Source: Trametes villosa
Lineage: Eukaryota > Basidiomycota > Agaricomycetes > Polyporales > Polyporaceae
Length of the DNA stretch: 64,000 nucleotides
NCBI GenBank assembly: GCA_002964805.2
Contig: PUDQ02000057.1
Coordinates: 496,001 to 560,000 of the forward strand
Reading direction: 5' to 3'
Position 1 is the stretch's first letter. Each line of letters begins with the position of its first letter. Under the pieces are notes generated by a model. It was given only the letters and a program-made list of their open reading frames with translations, was not told the origin of the DNA and searched no databases. Below are positions 11,642-22,570 of this stretch, piece by piece. Position numbers and translations under genes: made by a program.

Positions 11642-14098
11642 ATGGACAACGCCCCCAGCGACGTCGAGATGGTCGCCGACGACGTCGTCGACGACCCCGG
11701 GTCCGCAGAGTCGGGCTCGGAGGAGGGTTCGTCGTCGCCACCTCCCTCTTCGTCGCCAGCACACCACTCCCCTGTCCCCCTCGACGAAGTCGACCTCTCC
11801 CTCGCCGCCGACGCACCACCTCCCGCCATCGTCGTCGATGGCTCGGCGACGCCGAGCGAAGCCCCCGCCGCTGGGGAGGGTGGCAAAGGTAAAAAGTCGA
11901 AGCCATCATCGTCCAACGTAGCCGCAGCGGCTCCGGGCGCTAAGCCCAAGTCCTCCAAATCCGCCGCTCTTCGTGCCTCCTCCCCGTCCCCGCCTCCACC
12001 TCCGGCCCGTCGTCCGCTAGAGACCATCCGCCTCGAGATCAAGCTCGGAGGCCCGGAGGACTACGAGGTCAATGTGTCTGAGCTTGCGAAGGCAACTGGA
12101 CAACGACCGGCGACTCCCGTTCCGGAACCGAAGCAACATGACACTTCGGACGAAAGCGACGGGGACGATGAGGAAGAGAAAGTCAAAGTCGATGAGAAGG
12201 ACGCACTCAAGGTCAAGAAACGCAAGGTCCGTCTCGTCATGCAACCCAACGTCGACCTTCCGCTTACGCTATCACCGCAGCGGAGAAACCACGCGTCGGA
12301 GTACTACGACACTGCTGACCCCTTCATCGACGACTCCGAATTGGCACAAGACGAGCGCACATTCTTTGCCCAGACCAAGCAGAAGGGCTTCTACGTCTCG
12401 AGTGGCCAAGTAGCCTTGCTCAACAAGTACGTGTCTACCTGCTCCATCCCGTTCATGCACGACGTATCCGCCATCAGAGACGCCACAACTCCGTACTCCA
12501 CCATCCTCTGTAGCAGTTACTATTGCTTCGCACCTGCGTACATACCGGGATTCAGCATGCGTCTCTTTCTTCCCCCCATCGGCGTTACATCGTGCAGTCG
12601 CTGACTCGCCATCCTCAGAGCTCCGCAGCGGAAGCCGAAGTCTAAGAAAGTCAACATCCTCGCCCCCTCCGCGTCCGTCACTGCCGCTCTCTCCGCCGCA
12701 CACCTACCCCTGCCTGCCTTGTCCGCTTCCGCCGGTCCGTCAGGCAGCTCGATTTCTGCGAGAGCGAGACCCAAGACCGAGGATGGCACTGCCGACGCGC
12801 CCATCGCGCTGCTCTCTGACGCGGAAGATGCAAGCGGGAAGCTTAAGAGGAAGATGAGTGAGACCCAGAGCGTGGCGAGCAGCACGGCGGATGGGAGCGT
12901 TAAGAAGCGGAGGAAGACGGTCGAGATTGTGAGTGTTACTTCGCCCACGCCTCCACTACGATTACCACCGGGGAAACGCAGCATGTAGCAAGAGAGCTGA
13001 CACGCCTATCTCGTAGCAACCCTTCCACCCCGAGCTCGAAGCGGCCATCGATGTCCTCAAGGACGCAATCGCGAAGGAGAACTGGGACACGAAGGGCAAG
13101 TTCCCGCCGTCGCTCAAACCCGTGCTCGGGCAAGTCGCGCTCAAGGCCGTCATCCTCGGGGAGTACGACGACAACTTCTTCAACCTGATGCCACGACTCT
13201 TCCCGTATAACAAGTTCACCATGACGGTACGCGCCGCGTTCGTGTTGACGTTATCGCATGTTCATGTTGCCTTAGAAACTGATTAAGCGTACGATCTGGC
13301 GAAATCACACGAATCTGCTCGTCGACCGGCAGAATTCTCTCATCGAGGAGCTGCGCGTGCTTGCGGAAGAGGGCTTCACGAAAGCGAAGGAGGAGTGGGA
13401 GAAGAGCGTTGTACAATGGGGTACGTCTGCATCCCCATATATGCGGCACACGTTGCTTATCATTGACACAGAGAAGCGCCAAGAACGGGCGAAGGCCGAA
13501 GCCGCTGGGGAGCCCGTGAACGGCGTCGCACACTCGACAGAGGGGTCGCCCATCGTGAGCGACAGCGCAACGCCCAAGATCAGCACTGCGGGTCTTGATT
13601 CCCGGCCATCCTTGGACGACGCCGCCGACCATGACGACGGTGCGCCCGGCGGCAAGGGTGGTAAGGACTCGCATCCGCCGGCGAAGCGGTACCGGTTGAC
13701 AGACCAGATGAAGCAAATTATCTGGCAGCTCGTTTGCTTGAGCAACGAGTGTTGTCGGATCGAGAACGAGAAGAAGTACGTCGCCAGTCATATCCCCCGT
13801 TGCCGGTACTGACGCACGGCACGCAGTCAACTCGAAAATTCGAACCAAATCGTCAGTGACCAGGGCGTACGCAAGAACTTGTACCAGAGGGTGAGCCGGC
13901 TCCTGCTGTGATGGCATATACCCAAGCTCACTGTCGTCTAGATCGTCGCTGCGTTCCCCGATGGCTGGCTATCGTCCGGCCAGATCTCCCGAGAAGGTTC
14001 GTCCTCCCCTGTAGCACAATTTCCTTCCTCCTCTGACCACGCATATAGTGAGCGTCATGAAGAAGAAGTACGAGAAGGAGTCGATGGAGATCGAGTGA
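11642..14098 (+). CDS. Ubinuclein/HPC2-family HIR complex subunit
   Basis: Eight exons: 11642-12426, 12619-12928, 13017-13226, 13276-13420, 13472-13775, 13827-13890, 13942-13996, 14049-14098; all phases agree and the product is 640 aa. The N-terminal 115 residues are acidic, Ser/Pro-rich and low complexity. Around residue 220 lies EYYDTADPFIDDSELAQDE and later GFYVSSGQV, the Hpc2-related domain that in ubinuclein/HPC2 contacts the HIRA/HIR histone H3.3 chaperone. Residues about 366-585 (KGKFPPSLKPVLGQVALKAV, FNLMPRLFPYNKF) match the ubinuclein middle domain. A basic stretch (KRRKTVEI) before it may be a nuclear signal. By family knowledge it acts in replication-independent nucleosome assembly. 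The middle and C-terminus are unusually well preserved for this generally divergent family. Confidence 0.9.
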
Positions 14099-14354
14099 AC
14101 GCTCCTCCCCACCTGTTCGCGCCTTCGCCTTCGCCCCTCGCGTTCGCCTGCTTGCTTGCCCGTGCGCCGCGCATGTACACTGCCCCGCGCCGATACTTAT
14201 TCCGTCCAGTATTGTCCGTCCTACTCGTACGCTTGGTTAGTTACTCGTATTGTACGCGTGTATAATAATGTAGCAGCGGGGCGTCGCCTCCGCTGTAGTC
14301 TCATGCTGTACTCGCTTGGTTGGGCGTGATGCCATATCTGGATCTGGGGGCAAT

Positions 14355-14372
14355 CGTGGGAACGCGGAGTTT
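14355..14372 (+). promoter_or_regulatory. Conserved promoter element of the F-box-like family, copy 3
   Basis: CGTGGGAACGCGGAGTTT, identical to copies 1 and 2, on the coding strand of paralogue 3 and 345 bp before its ATG. Confidence 0.6.
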
Positions 14373-14439
14373 CAACTGTCGCGCCCACTCCAGTATTGGC
14401 TCGCAAGTACTCTGGTCCCCTACCTCCCACCATCCTCAG

Positions 14440-14457
14440 CAGAGTGCATATAGTCGC
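14440..14457 (+). promoter_or_regulatory. TATA-like element of paralogue 3
   Basis: CAGAGTGCATATAGTCGC; same element as 7634-7651 with one change. Followed by a 5'-UTR intron, GTGAGTATATGC at 14595 to an AG at 14711, six bases before the ATG. Confidence 0.55.
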
Positions 14458-14716
14458 AGATAAACCAGCTTACCGTAGGTAAGCAGTGCTTCGGCCATCT
14501 CAAAGTCACCCATGACCGCTGATCTTCATTTTTCCCATTCGTAGCCCCCTCCCGCTCATCGTCTTCGCTTAACTCTGTTCAAGAGCTCGTCCAGGTGAGT
14601 ATATGCGCCCAAAGCACCTTGCTTCATCACCCTGTACACGCTATACAGGCTAATCTTTGCGGTAGCCTGTCGAACCCGGATAAATCATGCTGACTGAAGC
14701 AAATCTCATAGCAACC

Positions 14717-16427
14717 ATGGTTTCGCGCCCTGTCCTGAACTACGACGTCCTGTTGGGGGTAGCAGCTGCGTCCTCGTGGAAAGACTCTGCTGGGCTTCTG
14801 GACTCCTGCCGCTCGCTTCATCTTGAAGGCCCCAAAATGCTCCTTCGCCAGCCTGTCCGCCTCGACACCGAGGCCGAACTTCTCAGCTTTCTCGCCTTCC
14901 TAAGCCGGGGACTCTACGATGCTCGCGCCAAGTCCGTCCGAGACTTGCACTTTGGGCTTGGGTGCATGTCGGAGCAGACGTCCTCGAGGCTTGCTCGCGC
15001 GCTCTCCCACATGTCTAGCCTGTCTTCCTTAGGCATCGACGGCAGCGAATGCTTCTTTGACGACCAACCTCGTCTTCTGGGCGCCTTTGCACCCCTGACA
15101 TCTCTTCGGACGCTCGGCCTCACAGACGCAGGGGAATACGCGATCAAGCTCCTCCAGTCCTCGCAGTCGAAGCTAGTCTCCATCAGTCTTAAATTCCCTC
15201 CCGACGGGTTCTTCGACGAGTACTTGACGCCGAAAGAAGACTGGCCCAAATACCATCCTGCCGTTCTGCTCACCCGGTCCCGTTTCACTCTGCGAGAAAT
15301 CACAAGCAAACACTGGTACACCCATCCCGAGATCATGCCCGACTCCGAGCTCGTCTACCCGGAGATGCGGCGCCTGACAATGGTCCTGTCTTCGATCCCC
15401 CTCACGGCGGCCCTCATCCGCGCATACCCCAACCTCGCCTTGCTTGTCATCCATACCTATAGGCCGGAAAGCGGCGGTGTCTTAGACAAGCGGCTCCACG
15501 CCGCTCATCGCGACAAGAACCTCGCTGCACGAGACTCTCCGGGCTGCTCGTGGACGGAACTGGACAAATTCCGTGGGGCTCTCGTCGACTTCTATCTCCT
15601 GGGTCTGACTTGCCTCGTCGAGCGCGCGGAACTCTACGCTCTGCACTGGAACCACCTCTACATGCTGACGCCTGTTCTGAGCTACGCGCGCCCGCGACAC
15701 CTGTTCTTGCGCGCGTGCCCTCGGGGCCGCAACTCTCCGGCGGAGGTATTCACCGCGCTACAAGGGCGCGGCGGTTCCCGACTAGAGAGCCTCGCGCTTG
15801 ACTATTCGATCCATAGCTTGGACCGGGGCGTTCATGTCGCCGCACTATTGGTATGCGGATACCGACTGGTTCCGGGTCGGCGAGTGAGAAGTCTGACTGG
15901 AATCAATTTCACAGGAGAACTTGATGTTTGCGCTCGAACACGCCCCTCTTCAGGAGTTGCAGATCACAGTCCGTCTGCCGGATAACTTGTTATACGACAT
16001 ACAGTGTCACTTCGATGTGATGTTTGCCAGCACCTACCATCATCATCCGATGGACAACGAGGACTATGAAGAGTACGATAATGAAGATGGGGATGACGAT
16101 GACGAGGACGAGGACGATGATGACGAGGACGAGGACACAGACGAGGACGACGAAGACGACGACGAGGATGAGGGTGAGGACGAAGACGATGAGGGCGAAG
16201 ACCACAACGACAGCGGCATCTTCATCCCGTCTCCGCCCCGCTCAGTAACTCTTCCACTGTACCTCGCCGAACAGTCAGCAGCTCAGTTCGACGTCGCCGA
16301 CTACATACGCAGGTTCGCCACGCTCGTCCCGACGTTGGTGCGGGCCACGGTCTGGATAGAAGGAGCCAGGGGCCTAGGAAGCAAGGGCGCTACACTGGCG
16401 AACGGGGAAGTACACGTGAAGGAGTAA
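14717..16427 (+). CDS. F-box/LRR-like protein, paralogue 3
   Basis: Exon 1 is 14717-15850 and exon 2 is 15915-16427; the 64-nt phase-0 intron (GTATGC...CACAG) sits at the family position and the product is 548 aa. It has the same order of blocks as paralogues 1 and 2: VSRPVLNYDVLLGVA, LLDSCRSLHLEGP, WPKYHPAVLL, RGGSRLESL, then ENLMFALEHAPL after the intron. Exon 2 holds a tract of about 55 residues, nearly all Asp/Glu, between residues about 425 and 480, longer than in paralogue 2 and absent from paralogue 1. MVSRP is preferred over an ATG 30 nt upstream because that one lies inside the predicted 5'-UTR intron. Orientation is opposite to the other two copies. Probable SCF adaptor; no enzymatic motif. 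Confidence 0.82.
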
Positions 16428-16550
16428 TTGCGCGTATTGGCACCGTGCGACGGACGCCGGAGTGAGGTTAGACAATGCTGTATCTTGATACCATGACTGA
16501 AAAGCGACAAAGCGCGATAGCAAAACATGACAATGAGAGTCAGACCGAGC

Positions 16551-17687
16551 CTACGATGACCCCACATCTCCTGCCGTGACCTGAGACGGAGAATGCGTAA
16601 TCCTGCGACGTCATGTTAGTGACACGCGAGATGAGTATGTATGCAGGACTCGCCTAGGGCACGAAAGATCGTCGCCTTCCTCACCGACAACGGACGACAT
16701 GCCCGTGCAGCACCAGAGCGCCCACTCCAGCGCCAGCTCATCGCGGTACGGCTCCGGCCCAAAGAGCTGCACGGCATCCCAGAACTTGTGCGCGACGCCC
16801 TCGTGGAGCATTTGCATCTCCATCGAGACGAGCTCCCAGTACTCCGGATACCAGCCGGAGAACTCCCAGTCGACGATCCCCGACAGACGGCCGTCCTTGA
16901 CGAGGATATTGCGTGCGGCGAGATCTGCGTGTGTGAAGCACGTCCGGTGGCGCTTCGCGTTCACGGGCTCTGCAAGGCGCCGGAGGGTGGGCATGCGGTG
17001 AGCGAAGAGGATGGGATTTGCCTGGGCGAAGATGTAATCCTTGAATTCCTGTTGATCCTGGAACGGGCCCACATGTTCGGAGTCCCCCGTACGGATCAAG
17101 AATAGTCGCCTCCCGGAAAGTGCCGAAACGGCGGGCGAGGCTGGCGGCGGGAGCGCACGCAGTTCCCTGAACGCGTCGCGCAAGTCTTGTATGAGGGGGC
17201 CGGCGTCGGATAGGTCGATGCCAGACGGCGGCAAGGCCTTTATTTGCGCTACGACGGCGTTGAATCCGGCGAAATCGTCGTTATCTAGGCACGCATCCAT
17301 ACGTTGGATGAGCTCCACCCCGCCTGGAGGAGGTATGGCGCGTTCGGCGATCCAATCGGACAGACACTGCCCTTCTAGACGGGTCATGATGATGAGGCCC
17401 GCTGGGATTGAGTCCTCCGCCGAGGTGTAATCGATGACGTCCAGGATTCGGGGAACAGGAATGGAGGTGTTCTTCGCTACGAAACGGACATTCTCCGCTT
17501 CGTGATGCGGCAACAGCATGCCCTCCTTGATAACGAGGCCGAACAGAAGCATCCGTATGCGGGGGCCGTACCCAGCCTCGCCACAGCGTTTCTTGATCCA
17601 GTGGTATATCGCGAGGCGTACTGAGGAGGGAAAACAGCGCCATAATGCCCATAGCCCGGCCGTGATCGTACGAGTGATCCACGACAT
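16551..17687 (-). CDS. APH-fold phosphotransferase, copy 1, with a GC-AG intron
   Basis: Exon 1 is 17687-16654 and exon 2 is 16602-16551, giving 361 aa. The product is an aminoglycoside phosphotransferase/choline-kinase-like protein: the catalytic loop is H253-A-D255 with N260 (FTHADLAARNILV), and D273 in IVDWE is the metal ligand; a hydrophobic WALWRCFP segment starts the protein. Such fungal proteins phosphorylate small molecules; the substrate is unknown. The tandem copy 18378-19515 ends with a GTAAGT...GCAG intron and a 52-nt last exon ending SS-stop. The matching intron here starts GCGAGT, and splicing it restores a 52-nt last exon with the same ending. Without splicing the frame ends at 16611 after an unrelated tail. 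Copies are about 70% identical by eye. Confidence 0.82.
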
Positions 17688-18377
17688 CCGAATCGCTGAT
17701 GCAACGAAGAGATGAATAAGGATGGTTAGAGAGAAGATTTACACTTACGTTCATCTACCCGCTGCCAATCGGACACAGAGATCAGCCTGCAGGAGCTACC
17801 CGCCGCCTCAGGTTCTTAGTCTATGGCGGTGACCGTTGTTGTAGGGGCTGCTACCAAAAGTCCGCCCGGGCGTTTGCTAGTTCCTATAACTAGTAGGGGG
17901 GTCACGGGTAGCTTGCCGGTTCAGCAGGGACTACGCGAGCTTACAGCGCAAGTCCGTCAGGACCCAGTAGTTCAGGCGCAATGTGCACGGTAAGAAGTTG
18001 AGCGACTGGAAGGTGCATCGCCGCCGGTCAATGTGCAGGAACACGTGGCGGCGCCACGGTCGTCCCAAAGTGGAACTCGTGGTGAATGCACGTACTGGTT
18101 CTACGAGAGAGGCCGAGATGTTCACCCTCCTATTGTGGTGACAGTCGCTTAGAGAGTATATTCTTAATAGCATATGATTAACGGCATATATGCACGCTGT
18201 GCCATGGTGAGCGTCGCTTACCGGCTCGAATAGCGTCACGGCTTTGAGGGATGGGGTACCAGCTGAGTAGTAGCCGCAAGACAAGTAGTAAGTAATACAC
18301 AGAGGGGCGACACAGCAGGAATCAGAGAGCAACAGAGGACAAAATAAAATGGCAGCAAGGTCAAAACCAGACTAGAG
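17688..18377. other. Intergenic between the two kinase copies
   Basis: No gene, repeat boundary or RNA seen. It presumably holds the promoter of copy 1. Confidence 0.5.
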
Positions 18378-19515
18378 CTACGATGACGGGACGTCCGGGT
18401 TCGTGGCCGATCCTTCGGGAGTCTTGATTCTGCGAAGATGTTAGCAACGCTCAGAGGGTAGCATCTACTGGGACAAGGACTTACCGAGGGCACGTTAGGT
18501 GATCGCCCGCCTCACTTACAACGGCCGACATCCCCGTCGAGTTCCACAGCGAATACTCGAGGGCGAGCTCGTCACGGTACGGCTCCGGCCCAAACAGCTC
18601 AACCGCGTCCCAGAACTGGTTCGCGAGCGGCTCCCTAAGCATTTGCATCTCCATCGAGACGAGTTCCCAGTACTCCGGGTACCACCCGGAGTACTCCCAG
18701 TCAACGATCCCGGAGAGGCGGCCGTCCTTGACGAGGATATTGCGTGCGGCGAGATCTGCGTGTGTGAAGCACGTCCGGTGGCGCTTCGCGTTTACGGGCT
18801 CTGCAAGACGCCGGAGGGTGGGTATGCGGTGTGCAAAGAGAATAGGGTTGGCTTGGGCGAATAAGTGGTCTTTGAACTGCTGCTGGTCTTCGAACGGGCC
18901 GACGAAGTCCGAGTCTCCCGTACGATTGAGATGGATCGGACCACCCGACAGCCCTGCGACCGCGGGCGAGGCTGGGGGCGGGAGCGCGCGCAGCTCTCTG
19001 AACGCGTCGCGCAGGTCCTGCAGTAGAGGGCCGGCGTCGGAGAGATCGAGAACGGGCGGTGGGAGGGATTTCACCAGCTCAACGACGCTGGCCAGCTCGC
19101 TCGAGTCGTTGGACATCACACAGCTTTGCATGCGCTCGAAGAGTTCCATCGCGCCCGGCGCACGAATCGCGTGGTCGGAGATCCATTTCGACAGGGGCTC
19201 ACCCTCCAATCGTGTCATTATAATAAGGCCCGCTGTGCCTTTCCCCGGCGTGGAGTAATCGATGGCATCGAGAATGCGAGGAACGGGAATGGAGGTGTGC
19301 TTCGCGACGAATCGAATATTTTCCGCTTCGTAGTGAGGATGGATCATGCCCTCCTTGGATACCAGGCCAAATGGAAGCATTCGTATGCCACGTCCGTATT
19401 CACTGTTCCCGTACCGCCGTTGTGCCCAGTGGTATACAGCAAGTCGCACGGCGCAGGGGAAGCAGCGCCACAAGGCCCAGAGCGCAGCGGAGAGTGCGCG
19501 AGTAATCCACGCCAT
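18378..19515 (-). CDS. APH-fold phosphotransferase, copy 2
   Basis: Exon 1 is 19515-18485 and exon 2 is 18429-18378, joined by a canonical GTAAGT...GCAG intron (55 nt, phase 2), giving 360 aa. It carries the same kinase motifs as copy 1: FTHADLAARNILV with the His-x-Asp catalytic loop and Asn, then GIVDWEYSGW with the metal-binding Asp. N-terminal lobe features include GLVSKEGM and EAENIRFVAKHTSIPVPRIL. Same strand and head-to-tail with copy 1, so a tandem duplication. A 74-bp stretch over the catalytic loop (18719-18792) is identical in DNA to copy 1 (16888-16961), including third positions, suggesting gene conversion. Substrate not inferable. Confidence 0.85.
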
Positions 19516-20480
19516 TACTATGTCAGAAGTTGAGTGGGTTAGATGCCTGACGCACGTATGTATAGGTTCACTTACCTCCCTTAGCTGTGTACAAATGATA
19601 CTAGGAAGAGCTGCCTGTCTACTTTGCGCTGACCTCGGATTAGACGGAGGTCCTCGGAGAGACGTGGTAAAACGTGGCGCAGGCAGAGCGCTGAGCGCTG
19701 AGCACCAACATCCCGATTTGGGAATGCAATCCTCGTAGTTTATTAGCGCCCGGAGAGGCCAGCCGCTACTAAGTCACACTAGTACGGCCTGCTAGGGCCT
19801 ACTACTGCTTCATTCTCAGTGAGCCCCTGCTGCTCAGTACGCAGTCCGCACCCTGTTTTGGTTGCTGGCCAACCCCAAGGTCTGTGAACTGTGTGCTATC
19901 ATGCTGATCCTTTCTCCTTTGAATCTGCATCGCGGCTCACGGTCTCAACCCCATGATCATGCACGCGTGGGCCAATGCTCTCCACAACCGTTGAAAGACG
20001 ATCATACAAGGATACAGCGTGGGTCACACAGCATGCCATATATCTCAGGCCCCACTGATACTGATCACAGATCGATGTCACTAGGCTTTTTATGGCACTT
20101 CGCAGATCGCTGCGCCAGCGTGGCGAAGAAGGCCACTCTCAGCCCAGTGATACGGCAAGGCTGAGTGTCATGGGAACTTGCGGTACGACTGGCCCGAGTG
20201 CGTGTCAACCTTCGGCGGGCTCTATACGGCTTCATGGCAATCCGTGAAGCTCCTATCTTTCTCCGGGTGTCTCCTATCCGATGGAGGAGGGAACGTAAAA
20301 GTATTTGAGTTGTTCCGCGGTGTCCTTGGATCCCCACCGCTTCACAATCAAACCGTGCTATCCTCTCAGCCGTGCTACCTTCCTCAGCCGTGCTTCCCCC
20401 GCCACACAACGCACACCAACTCTGAAGCATGCTTGCTGTGTACGTCCATTGGTCGTTCTTTGACTCTGTCTTCACTCAAC
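19516..20480. other. Intergenic, no gene seen
   Basis: No domain-bearing frame and no RNA gene. It probably contains the promoters of kinase copy 2 and of the following small gene, whose first exon I cannot place. Confidence 0.45.
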
Positions 20481-21098
20481 AAGAGATGCGCCATTAGCTT
20501 GGGACCCGACGATGGGTACGCCCCTGGGAACATCCTCGCCGGGCTATGCGACACCGACAACTCTGGCGAGTATCACTGGCTCATATACTTGGTGAAGGTA
20601 CGCCGTCCTCTGTATCCAAAGTGCGTACAGCCCGACGAACGACACCTACAGGACGCACAGTCCGGCTACAAATTTCATGCGCACAATCGCATGAACACCG
20701 AGTCGTGGCGATACGAATGTGCGGAGTGGAACGGTGCGACATCGCAAAAATGCGTGGCCTTCACGAAGATCGGTCGTCTCCGGACGGGGATGGACTGGAA
20801 GGACATGGACGCTGTCCTCAAGGACATTCCCATGGCCGTTCCGGACAGAGACCGCCCGCTGTTCCGCAGCAACTTCACTTGCCTCGTGTGGTTCCGCGAA
20901 GCCCTGCGGACGCTGCATAACGCAAAAATCATCCGCCTTACCATCGATCACGACGCTGGCCTGAGTGCTCTGGAGGATGATCTTCGGGGCAAGGCCTATG
21001 CGATGCAGCTCGTGCGGCAGGCGGGCCTCCAGCCGTTGGTACCCGTCATCATGCGCCCCACGAATTCTACCAGACCGGTGCAGAATGAGCGCACTTAA
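20481..21098 (+). CDS. Small protein of unknown function (5' end unresolved)
   Basis: The segment from about 20493 reads LGPDDGYAPGNILAGLCDTD, then EYHWLIYLVK, an intron 20598-20651 (GTACGC...TACAG, 54 nt, so the frame also reads through), then WRYECAEWNGATSQKCVAFTKIG and a helical C-terminus rich in charged residues. The style, with regular Cys/Trp spacing and no low complexity, looks like a genuine conserved protein. I do not recognise a named family. The frame stays open upstream to 20178, but that part looks non-coding, so a first exon or a different start is likely. No signal peptide or membrane segment is visible. Confidence 0.55.
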   Translation, partial: KRCAISLGPDDGYAPGNILAGLCDTDNSGEYHWLIYLVKVRRPLYPKCVQPDERHLQDAQSGYKFHAHNRMNTESWRYECAEWNGATSQKCVAFTKIGRLRTGMDWKDMDAVLKDIPMAVPDRDRPLFRSNFTCLVWFREALRTLHNAKIIRLTIDHDAGLSALEDDLRGKAYAMQLVRQAGLQPLVPVIMRPTNSTRPVQNERT

Positions 21099-21661
21099 CA
21101 CGAGGAGCGGGGAGAGGGGTCGAGATTCGAAAGGTGACCAGGGAAACCGGGTACGAGGCTCCCCTTGTGCTACGGTCCACCCCGCCATGCGACCGAAGGC
21201 ATGATAATCCCCGCCCCCCACACGACACCTAACCATCTGGCAGAGTTTCGCCGTCATGATGTTGTACAATGTATCCACAACGCCCGAAGTGTAGGACACG
21301 ACAGATGTTCATATACTTCCTATTCAGATCTTGTTCGTACGTCTGGTAGAGCGCAAGCCCTGTGTCGCTTTGAAATCTGCTAAATCACAAACTCGGTGAA
21401 TCGGCGGGATAGAGATTTACGACGTTCGAACGTCAAGGATATGACCGTCCTACGCTGCGTGATCTTCGAGGCTGCCGTCCAGCTAAGCCAACCCCGAATA
21501 GCTTCGTCAGTCTTAGCGGCCTCGATGTCCTCGCAATATCGTTATAGTATATGCGGTAGCGACGGAAGGTTGCAAGAGGAGGTCGCGGATAGTATAAGTC
21601 TGCGTAACATCACCCGTTGGCGACCCTGGTATATACGGTGCAGACGAGAAGCGCTAGCATC
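21099..21661. other. Intergenic, no gene seen
   Basis: Only short frames; serves as the 3' flank of the P450 gene, whose stop codon is at 21662. Confidence 0.45.
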
Positions 21662-22054
21662 CTAGTCTCTGATCAGTGCAAGGTGCGCCTCTGAGCGCGG
21701 GTGGATGTCGCATTGGAACGGCTGCGGCTCGCTATCACGTCACCTTTGACCTTAGCCGTCCAGTAAGCATGAGTATAGAGTGAGCGACTCACCACACGAA
21801 GTTGCTCGCGAAGTCCTCGCTCAGCTCGACCTCTTTCCCCTCGTTATCCCTGGGCTTCCGGATCACGAAGCAGGCTAGGACAGACGCGACGATAATCCGA
21901 AGCCCGTCTTGCGCCATGACTCTCCCTGGACAAACGCGCCGCCCGAAGCCGAAAGCGACCTCCGCGGGGGCGAACACGTCTGGGTTGAGCGCGCTGTCCT
22001 TGATGAATCTGTCGGGGTTGAAGGAGAACGGGTCGGGGTACCGTTGTTCATCAT

Positions 22055-22060
22055 GCAGGA
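22055..22060. repeat. Target-site duplication, left copy
   Basis: GCAGGA directly precedes the 5' LTR and recurs at 27335-27340 directly after the 3' LTR. Copia elements usually duplicate 5 bp; six match here, so one base may be chance. Confidence 0.75.
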
Positions 22061-22240
22061 TGTTGGAATGCACTGAGCAATGGACAAGCGCCGTAGATAA
22101 GATACCTACTATATCAGGACTTGTTAGATAATCCGAGCACAGCCACCAGCCAGCGCATACCGCGCTGGCCTCCTCTCTTTCCTTTCCTCAGTCGTTCCTC
22201 TTACAGACGGCTGAGCGCGTCTCCCTTACAGATTCCGATA
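22061..22240 (+). repeat. 5' LTR of copia element
   Basis: Starts TGTTGGAATG and ends CCGATA. Identical to the 3' LTR except for T at 22239 where the 3' copy has C. Confidence 0.95.
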
Positions 22241-22257
22241 GGTTATGAGCCCTGCGC
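22241..22257 (+). other. Primer binding site for half initiator tRNA-Met
   Basis: GGTTATGAGCCCTGCGC, directly after the LTR, is the complement of the anticodon stem-loop of initiator tRNA-Met (which carries GGGCTCATAACC in yeast), not of a tRNA 3' end. Drosophila copia and yeast Ty5 are known to prime with a cleaved 5' half of this tRNA. Confidence 0.85.
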
Positions 22258-22570
22258 TCTAGATCCAGAGAGCCCCCGAATCTATCAAGACGCCCAGCCT
22301 TCCTGCAAGACCAGGAAGACGTCCACTCCTTCCCAATCCACACCTGCTGGGGTTATCTCCTCAGTAGGCGCTCCCCCCTTCCCATTCCTTTTCCATCCCA
22401 CACCCTATCCGCTTTGGTCTATACCACTGCGAAGACCTCCGCTGACGCTCGTGATATAATCACTGAGCGCGCGGTTCCCCTCCTTTGCCCACTTCTCAGT
22501 GGCCACCGGTGTGCTTCCGCATTGGGACGAGTGCAACGCGTTGCACTTCCTAATTAGGAACCACACACTA

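Noticed and set aside
22241..22260. Apparent tRNA fragment next to the LTR
   Set aside because: It is complementary to a tRNA anticodon arm and serves as a primer site; there is no cloverleaf.
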